Part shown: positions 56,361 to 64,000 of the stretch, in pieces
Layout: each line of letters opens with the position of its first letter
Numbering within the stretch: position 1 is the first letter of the stretch
NCBI RefSeq assembly: GCF_014805625.2
Contig: NW_023998459.1
Span: forward strand, 1,669,934 to 1,733,933
Direction of reading: 5' to 3'
Origin: Glossina fuscipes
Taxonomy: Eukaryota; Arthropoda; Insecta; Diptera; Glossinidae
Length of the DNA stretch: 64,000 nt
Notes under the pieces: model-generated
Told to the model about the DNA's origin: nothing
The model's input: only the letters and a program-made list of their open reading frames with translations
Database searches by the model: none
Program-made: the position numbers and the translations under genes

Positions 56361-57400
56361 ACAAGTTTTTAAAAAAAAGTGCAATAAAATTGTATATAAT
56401 TTGTTAATGTTTGTGATAGATTTTATTTGTAATGCTAAAGAAAAAAATTGATGAAAGGTATTACAAATTTGGTTGATATTTGGGAATTAATTTTCGTTGT
56501 CCTAATTGTCACTTGGACACTGTGTAAAAAACTATTGTGCCAGGTATTAAACAAATTACAAAAGTTATTGTGAAAATTTTAGTAAACAATAAAACGTACA
56601 TATATGTAAAGATTGAAATACTGAACGAGTAAAAAGATAAAAACTTAAAAGAAATTTTCTGTTTAAATGAAATGCACAGAGTGCTAAATATATGTACGGA
56701 ACAAAAGAATTTTTTTCTTATAACAGGTTTGATGTATGATAAATGTAGCAACAAAAATCTATAAAAGAATACAGAAAGTAATTTTTAGAAATTGAAAATT
56801 TGTCAAGAAACTTTTTAAATTCTCCTACTGTGGATTAGTATATGCGATAATGGGAAAGATACAAAAAGACAACATTGATCGTGAAAATTCAGCTTTACGG
56901 AAAGCACCATAAAATGTCTCAAACTGTAAAATGAGACATTGAATTAGCCTTTTAAAACACCAAGTATACGAGAAATTGTACGCGAAGTTGTTCACGAGGA
57001 ATTGCAAAGGAAAGTATGCAATGCAAAGGAAAGTATGATGCCGACCAATAGATTCGTTATACAACAGATACTGTCAAACTAACCGGACGGCTTTTAACGC
57101 CACGTTATAAGCTTGTGGTTCGGTTAAAGATGGGCTAACAAACAAATGGCAGCTGGTTGCCATTGCTTTGTATATTATTAGTATGGTGTTTAATCTAACT
57201 CGCATATAAATCCTACCTTATTTTGTAGAGTTTTTGGAGTATATTTGTATTGACGTGCCAAAGGATTGTAGACTTTATATTGTTGCTTTAAAAAGACATT
57301 TTTATTTTTGCTTATGATATTGTTACTACATTCGCTTTCCTCGGATACAGTTCGTATCATTGGATCGTGGATACTCTTTTTAAGAGAATCATCCTTGCAC
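56360..57400. other. No recognisable gene
   Basis: Several 70-80 codon minus frames have AT-biased composition and no motifs. Nothing supported. Confidence 0.5.
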
Positions 57401-57499
57401 GTTTTCACTACAAGACTCTTTTATTAACAATCAATTGGTTTAGGGGAAGAACTATTACACTGTACTTTGACAGTGCTATCGACTTCTCAGCCCTCATAT

Positions 57500-57640
57500 T
57501 CTTTTTAAACTCAAATGTTCTTACCCGTCTGACTCTGCCTTCCGCCTGTAGTCTATTTATATGCATTTTTACAAGCATATTACTATTACCTAATATCACG
57601 GATTCATTTTTATTCCGTTAACTTGATTTTCCACTAACCG
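57500..57640. repeat. Repeat paralogous to 63.63-63.80 kb
   Basis: TTTTTACAAGCATATTACTA then TTACCTAATATCACGG parallels TTTTACAAGCAAGTTACTA then ATACCTAACTTAATCACGACG at 63,720-63,760. The minus-strand peptides (GNSNMLVKMHINRLQAEG versus GISNLLVKGYIGRIYTES) also align. This suggests a shared element, perhaps LTR-derived, not a unique gene. Confidence 0.5.
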
Positions 57641-57829
57641 TTTTCTTCGGCCGGCCGCTGAATAACGAGTCGAGAATATTCACTTGGTTGTTCCCTTTCT
57701 GCTAACCTTTTTCTTCTTTCTGTATAGGCAATTTAATTTTGTGGGAGAATTAATTAGCTGGAATAAACCGGATTTAGGATTTTCGTAACAATATACATTA
57801 AAAACATTATTTAGTTTAAAAATATATAT

Positions 57830-58240
57830 GTATATAAAATGGCCCTCGGACCCGATCTCGAGGTCTTCCATACACAGCATGGGTTGAACAAAAGCATAGG
57901 CAGCGCAGGATGAAGACTTGCCCAAGGCTTAGGATATGCCCGTTCGATAAGTTTAGGTGCCGTCCGACCGTCTATTAATACGAGGTTAAAGTAAGTGCAT
58001 TCCTTTTAGGTGTAAACGTCTACAGAGTGTCCGTGAGACCATATTTAAACACCCCCTCCCCGCCCCACATCACCCGAACTAGCTAGCTCAGCTGAAGCAC
58101 ATGCGACAATCTTTACATCCTCCTATCCTCCTTAAGCGGCACTGAAGAGTGGCCTTAAAAATAATAAAGTCCGCGGACAATAATTGAACAGGCCTAGAGG
58201 ACTTCCAGACCCGGTTGTTACGTGGCTGTGTACATATATA
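57830..58240. repeat. Dispersed repeat (GGACCC/ACTTCGG family), long copy
   Basis: GGCCCTCGGACCCGATCTCG, TCTTCCATACACAGCATGGG, GCGCAGGATGAAG and GTGCCGTCCGACCGTC run in the same order as TCTTCGGACCCTACTTCGG, TCCCATAAAAATCATGGGCC, AGCAGGATGGG and GTGTCCGTCCTG at 61,925-62,020. Later TATCCTCCTTAAGCGGCACTG matches TATTCTAGTGGCATTC at 62,154. Confidence 0.6.
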
Positions 58241-58384
58241 TATAATATATACATAGTTTGTTTTTATTCTTTTGTATAATAAGAAAAGATTTGTAGTAGA
58301 ACTTTAATATATTTCTTCTTATTTAATATTATCAACAAATTCTCATTATTTGTGATATTGCCGTGAAAATATATGTAAAAAGCT

Positions 58385-58510
58385 GTCGAATTTTGCTTAT
58401 GAGAGGAAAGTAAGCTTAGGGTTCTGAGGAACTAACTTTATGAGATATGGTACAAACCGGCCTTCGGCATAACATCGCGCCAACCTAATTAGTTAGGTAA
58501 GCTTGGCCTG
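58385..58510. repeat. Dispersed repeat, short copy of the same family
   Basis: GAATTTTGCTTATGAGAGGA then AAGTAAGC and CCGGCCTTCGGCATAACATC, paralleling GTTTTGCATTTGTGAGAGGA AAGTAG at 61,890-61,915. Confidence 0.5.
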
Positions 58511-60880
58511 GCCGTCGATAACGATTATAATGACACATGTATTCTTCTACTGTAACTATCTATGGTGTGTCCGACGAACGTGAATAATCCACTACTACCA
58601 GTGAACAGGATAGCTTTCCACCGCACTTGTCGACAGTTCGAACTATTCTCCGTTTTGGCAAGCCTAACGTACTGAAGCCCGAAGTAGTTTGTTAAAGTTT
58701 TTTTATTTAGTTCTGTTTTGTTTCACGAATCATTTCTTATTGACAATTGAAGTCTTCATTATTGCTTTTAGGTAAACTTATAAGGCAAATCATTTATGCC
58801 TACTCTAGTATATTTGAAAAATCGAGGTTAATGCAGAAACTAGGTTATTGCTTTAAGTTGTACTAAACTAGGTTATTAGAAATAGAGTAAAGTATTGTAT
58901 TATGCAAAGCTTACGTAAGTTAAACTAAATCGCAATAAGCAAAATAAAATAAAATAAAGCAAAACAAGAATGCTACACAAATTCAACGTTTTGGGTTTCT
59001 CTAGAAGGCGTGCGGCAAGCCTTCAGACATACTCAATATCGTTTCTATCCGCATGTAAATTTAAAAACACACTGCATCTTAGCAAAGGGAATCTACACGT
59101 CGATCATCTCATTTAGCAGTTATGCTACGCTTTTCCCATCTCAAATAAAGCTCACAAAAAATGAATTAGTTGCAAGCATAGTTCATTGCCAAAACTACCG
59201 GAAATGAGTCAGGAATTCAAGATATATATTGCTGAAAGCAGCGTTGTGTATTGGACCATAAAAAGTTTATTCAAATAAATTTGGGAATCTAACTACGTAA
59301 TAACACTTCGAAAATTGCATAAATAAAGTTCAAAATTTAATTTATAAAATCGCTAACATGTACCAAAAAGATTGTGAAAGCTCCGAATTAGCTGTTTCCT
59401 TCTAATGCTGCTTTTTAAATGGATATCTCTAAAAATATCCTCTAAAACTAATACTTTGTCATCATGGCAACCATAAAGGACTGGAATGCCTGAAAAAATT
59501 ACTGAAAACTGCAAGCAGTCTGCAGTATAATATTGAGATATTAATGAACACTAGCCGCTCTTCATTTATATTATATAATAACATTTGAGTAAAATTTTAT
59601 GAAAATTTTTCATCTTTTGTTTAGAAATTTTTTTCTCTTTGAGAGGGGCATCTAATTTTCTACGTTACGTCCGAAATTGTTCAATTGAGTGAGTGTATTT
59701 TTAAAAAAAAACCGCGGGTGTTAACGCTTCTTACATGCTAGCGTAAATTGAGGAAGGAATATTTATTACGGAGAATGGTACTGTACCGGTGGGAGAAATA
59801 ACTACCTTTATTATAATTAGATGGAAAAGAAAAGTGATCAAAGGTATTAGAAGGAATATTTAAGTAAAATTCTACTAAACGGTTTGTGATGAAAATATAT
59901 CATATTAAATAAAGTTATAACTTTTCAGAATTGCATATTTAAAATGAATAAGTGTGTAGCATTTTTTTTTTATTTACACAACCGGAAGCTTTTTATTTGG
60001 CAACACTTTAGTTTATTGTAGTCTTGCACATTTGATCAGCTTTTCTTTCGAATGCCATTATTCAACGCTGCTTGCTTTCAAGTAACCAGTTATGACAGGT
60101 ATAATTTCGATATTTCTGTTAATACTTTCACCAGGTGAGTTTTCCGGGAATTGTTATTAATCTTCTCGTCTATCTGCATCTCCACATGTCTTCTCTACAT
60201 TATGACACCACCAGGATCTTCGTTTTTAAAAGAACTAAATTGTTTTGATGCAATTGCGTGGTATTGTAACAATAGGGGTATTTGTAACAATAGCTCATGC
60301 TCTTGCAAGTAACTCATTAAGCAAGCATGCACAAGTGCACCGAAATGATTTTACTATAGATATAGACGCTGTATCAGTAATTGTGACGTTAAATCAGCTA
60401 ACGCCATTTTCTCTTCATCGTTTTATCCTGTTATATGAGGTTTTAGCTTAGCAATCTTGTTTCTTTTTTTTTTAATGCAAACATGCATTAACAGGACTGT
60501 TAAGCTCTCGAGGGAAAAAAAGTTTAATGGCGGGAGATGTTTTGACGCCACTTTTGCCAGTTTTTGGATGGTCTTGAGTTTTGGTAGGGGAAATGGAGGA
60601 GGGCGAGGAACGAAAAAAGAAGTTTTGGGTTTTGAGCGCTCGTGTCGAAAAAAAAGAAAGGCAGAACAATTGTTAAGGAGTTAATTCTTGAGAAAAGTTA
60701 AGAATTGAGCTTAAGAAGAGAACATTGATACCAAAGCGTTCCACAAAAACATATTGTATAAAGAAGTTAATATATACAATGAGTATGCACATTACGGCTA
60801 ATCTCACCGGAAGTAATTACAGAAGGGGTGATTTATTTGTACCCACAAAACAACAAAAGCCGAATGAGACAGAACATCGC
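58510..60880. other. No recognisable gene
   Basis: Contains open frames at 59,010-59,207, 60,245-60,451 and 60,457-60,684 (all +). The last is Arg/Gly/Lys-rich and reads through GGAGGAGGGCGAGG; no family recognised. No other structure. Confidence 0.5.
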
Positions 60881-61114
60881 GAAATGTGAAATATAAGTTC
60901 TGTTAGGACGTTACGTCCCTTTCCTACGGCTGGGGCAGCTCAGCGGCCGGGGAAGGAAACACAAAAATGTTTATTTGTTCCTTTATTGTTCGTTTTTCGA
61001 TTTAAGTTTTCTTCCGTATATCACGACTAAGACTCAAACTCGACTCGCTAATAATGACTCTCTAGAGCCAGACTGACTTCCTGTCTGCGCGAGAGTCGAC
61101 TCACTTAATCTATT

Positions 61115-61260
61115 TTTATTACCCTACTCCTAAACTATCCTTAGCCTTAGTTTAATCTATTCTATACTATTCTTGTTCTATCTTAATCTATCTATGTCTA
61201 TCCTATTCTTATTCTATGCTTATGCTAACTTACTCTCTAGCACTCCCTCTCTCCCTCAGC
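61115..61260. repeat. Pyrimidine-rich CTATTCTATCTTA-type low-complexity tract
   Basis: Degenerate TCTATTCTATACTATTCTTG-like units over about 130 bp, then CTCCCTCTCTCCCTC. Purely compositional. Confidence 0.7.
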
Positions 61261-61427
61261 CAGAGACAGAGAACCCGTGAGGCCAAAACGAGGGATGAAT
61301 TTGAGTCCTCACAGGTCAAAGATCATTCAAAATCAAATTCTCTTTTTTTACAGGCAAATAATTATATAAACGAAATTAAGAAGCCATTCACCGAGTAAAG
61401 ATTTTCTTTAAACCTGAATATTCTTGA

Positions 61428-61694
61428 ATGCAAAACAAATATAGAATAATGAAATATGTATATACAGTTGGAAATTTGGTCTTTGTTCCGGTCTTCATAG
61501 TGGATCGAATACATAGGATTCTAGACAAGGAAAAGTGTGTATGTTTTAGTCAAGATGATAGCTGTAGGGAAGGAGACACTAATTTGTGGTCACCAGTAGG
61601 ATTTGCTGTTACCTTGAGAAATAAAATTATGATGCCAACCAATGTGTTCGCCATACCACGGTATTTTAGGAATGTCCCAATAAAAGGCAACTAA
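61428..61694 (+). CDS. Unassigned ORF, low confidence
   Basis: An 88-codon plus frame (start codon TTG) contains GNLVFVPVFIVDRIHRILDK and a Cys-rich CVCFSQDDSC. ATG codons occur a few residues in. No family recognised and no flanking exons seen. Listed only because its composition is less AT-biased than the surroundings. Confidence 0.15.
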   Translation: MQNKYRIMKYVYTVGNLVFVPVFIVDRIHRILDKEKCVCFSQDDSCREGDTNLWSPVGFAVTLRNKIMMPTNVFAIPRYFRNVPIKGN

Positions 61695-61884
61695 TTGCTG
61701 TAAAGTTGCTAAAGAATATTGAGATTTTGAATTTAAATGGTACTTGCACTTACTCAACGTTTTTTTGTTTGGTACCGCCTTCAGAAGATATTTGTATCGA
61801 ATTTATTTCGGTTGTTTTTTTACACATTTTATTCGAGATACTTTATAGAACATATTTATTTTGTTACTCTTAAGAATGCGCTAA

Positions 61885-62210
61885 GTTGGGTTTTGCATTT
61901 GTGAGAGGAAAGTAGATTGTAGAGATCTTCGGACCCTACTTCGGCGTGTCCCATAAAAATCATGGGCCGAAGAAGATTGTAAGCAGGATGGGTTGGGATA
62001 GGTTCATGGACCAGGTGTCCGTCCTGTTAGTTAAATAAATGTGGCGTCCCTTTGGATAATTAAATAAGGAGCAAAACTATAGAATCCCTTGCACAACACA
62101 TGAAGTAGTTAGTTCAGTTATGGCGCGTACGCATGACTCATAGGCGTCCATTCCTATTCTAGTGGCATTCAAGGTTGCCCTAAGCTTTACTTAAAGACAA
62201 CAGCTTTGGA
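61885..62210. repeat. Dispersed repeat (GGACCC/ACTTCGG family), long copy
   Basis: See the copy at 57,830-58,240; phrase order is the same across about 300 bp. Confidence 0.6.
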
Positions 62211-63550
62211 TACAAGAGGACATAGACTTACTACTGTATTGGTTAAACGAAGGTGGTGTAGAGTGGTTCCACAAAACTTTCACCCAATATCCCTACTACG
62301 TAAAAGTAAGTCCGATAGACAAACACAGGCACATGTTGTTGCAATCCATATTAACCTTTTGTCACACGGCATATGCGTACACATTTCCATAGTATATTCC
62401 TATGTTATTCCCATTGCAAAGCACGCATTTATTTCTACACATATAATTGGCACACATACATATACGGATGAATACATCAGTTATTCTTTTGTTGTGTGTT
62501 TACAGCTACAAAGCCAGTTCTAATGGGCGTAAGTAAATATTTTAATAAATTCATTCCAAAAATGGACGGTTATGACTTACCTAAAACTGACGACTCTCGC
62601 AGCAGCATGCGTTTTAAAAAATTAAGAATTTTATAGACATAAAAATAAGAATCCAAAAAATTAATTTATATTAAATTTTTTTTTAACAAATAAGGCCGAC
62701 GCTCGTTATATTTGGCGATGCTATGTAGCGAAAAATAACATATCAATCTTTAAAATAATCGCAGTTATAAATATTCTTCTTTGGTAAGAATGTCGGCGCG
62801 AGAATTAGTTCGGACGATGCGCTTTTCGCATAGAAATCTATCTGTCCATGTGTTTTAATACTTCCATACTAAACATAACTCCTAAACAGACTCATAGTAC
62901 CAACAGAAATTTTTTGAGAAGAGGCAACAAAAAAATACAAATGAGAAAAACATTACAGTGGGCCACGGGTGAACATAAAATACTCTATACCCTTGATATA
63001 GTTCATTAACTTTTCGAACAAAAGCGTTGTATGGGAAGCGGTCGAAAAAGTTGTCCGCTTCGAACCGTTTTCAGCAGTACACGTTCTTTGGCCAAATTAC
63101 TAGGGAGTACTTAATTTCATGAAAAAATTGTGACAGACAAACAAACTTGAAAAAACAGATATATCTGAATTCCTTCTAGGTGGTGTCTACATTGGCAAAA
63201 CTTTTTATTATGCCCTTGTTCTGCGAGTAAGTTAGGGTGTATATGTATATATTTCATAAACTAGTGGCAATTATAATTCCAATTAAGCCAGATAAAGAGT
63301 TTATCATTACTTGCTGATGATTTTACAAGAAAGATTAAAAGTAGAAATATGCCCCGTCAGAGAGCATTTCAGTGCCATGCCAGAGTAATATTTAAAAAGG
63401 AAGCAGCTGTAAAATTGTAAAGCACAAAAACACAAACGAGAGAGAAACGGAGGTAAAATACTGTAACGTGAACCGCCCTTTGTAATTTTATGTTGCTGCA
63501 AACGTTTTTCACTCAATTGAGTTCCACCGATGAATTTTGACTTTTAAGAT
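62210..63550. other. No recognisable gene
   Basis: A 105-codon plus frame at 62,206-62,523 has a hydrophobic middle and no known motif. Nothing else supported. Confidence 0.5.
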
Positions 63551-63629
63551 AGTATAGATTTTATTTACAGTTGTTAGGAGATCTATTTACAAATTATTTG
63601 CATCAATTTATATTTGCAACGCTTTACAT

Positions 63630-63800
63630 CTCGCTCTAGTCTTGTCCTTTCGAATATTGCCATTCAATTCTCTTCACTCAACTGTGGCTGCTTTCCGTAT
63701 ATATTCTGCCTATATATCCTTTTACAAGCAAGTTACTAATACCTAACTTAATCACGACGTTTTTGTTTTAATTTCTTCTTTTCGCCAAAAGTTCTGCTAA
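63630..63800. repeat. Repeat paralogous to 57.50-57.64 kb
   Basis: See the partner entry. Homology appears to cover at least 63,715-63,800. Confidence 0.5.
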
Positions 63801-64000
63801 TCCGTGTTAATTTCTACGAGAATCGGCAGCTCCATAAGATGAAAATTATAAATATTATTGCTTGGTTGGCATTTAGCTTTTAAACGACTTTTTGCTGACA
63901 GAGACGCTAAGAATAGTGAAGGAGAAGAACGCAAGTGTAAACGTAATATTGAAAAGTAATTTATACAATGTATTGTAGTTTAACAAAATAACATAATTGA

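Noticed and set aside
60457..60684. Arg/Gly/Lys-rich ORF as an RNA-binding protein
   Set aside because: RGG-like look comes from a purine-rich stretch; both strands are open and no domain is seen.
1..64000. tRNA, rRNA or other structured RNA genes
   Set aside because: No A/B-box pairs with cloverleaf-like arms or rRNA signature segments were recognised by eye. A covariance-model scan would be needed to exclude small RNAs.

Overview
The window looks like non-genic DNA from a higher fly (Diptera, possibly tephritid-like). It is AT-rich and intron-like, has no tRNA, rRNA or prokaryotic signals, and almost all recognisable coding sequence belongs to decayed insect transposable elements. The one probable host gene signal is a pair of minus-strand exons (14,450-14,929) resembling the N-terminal part of a UBE2O-type E2/E3 ubiquitin enzyme. 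No complete, intact protein-coding gene was found. All identifications rest on motif recognition by eye.

The most unusual object is a decayed Maverick/Polinton, a virus-like self-synthesising transposon, at about 8.92-23.23 kb. Long terminal inverted repeats (8,923-9,258 and 22,942-23,229) bracket recognisable remnants. In order these are the C-terminal tail of protein-primed DNA polymerase B (+), an adenovirus-type cysteine protease (-), a phospholipase-A2-domain capsid-associated protein (-), a packaging ATPase (+), a retroviral-type integrase (+) and a jelly-roll capsid protein (+). The protease, phospholipase, ATPase and integrase have each lost at least one key residue, so the element is dead. 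The UBE2O-like exons lie inside it, between the ATPase and the integrase.

The rest is layered retroelement debris. One CR1/jockey-type LINE family ending in (TAAA)n-like tails is present in at least seven copies: 0.24-0.88, 1.56-3.76, 23.73-24.6, 27.24-27.56, 28.7-30.43 (perhaps with ORF1 at 32.5-32.8), 45.24-47.30 and 48.64-49.85 kb. R1/LOA-type LINEs fill 38.3-42.6 kb (two copies head to tail, minus strand) and 52.6-54.1 kb (one fairly young copy with an internal deletion and a 5' inversion). There are LTR-element pol remnants: Ty3/gypsy at 6.5-7.46 and 44.77-44.93 kb, and Ty1/copia at 34.1-35.35 kb.

Mariner elements occur at about 26.0-26.2, 36.5-37.3 and 46.05-47.05 kb. The last is a young, internally deleted copy with near-perfect terminal repeats, inserted at a TA inside a LINE. 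A compound satellite at 54.3-55.4 kb contains an exact 72-bp period and a 10-N assembly gap. Several short dispersed repeats recur, at 3.2/25.7/26.3, 16.9/56.2, 31.7/57.8/58.4/61.9 and 57.5/63.7 kb. The remaining intervals hold nothing I can identify.
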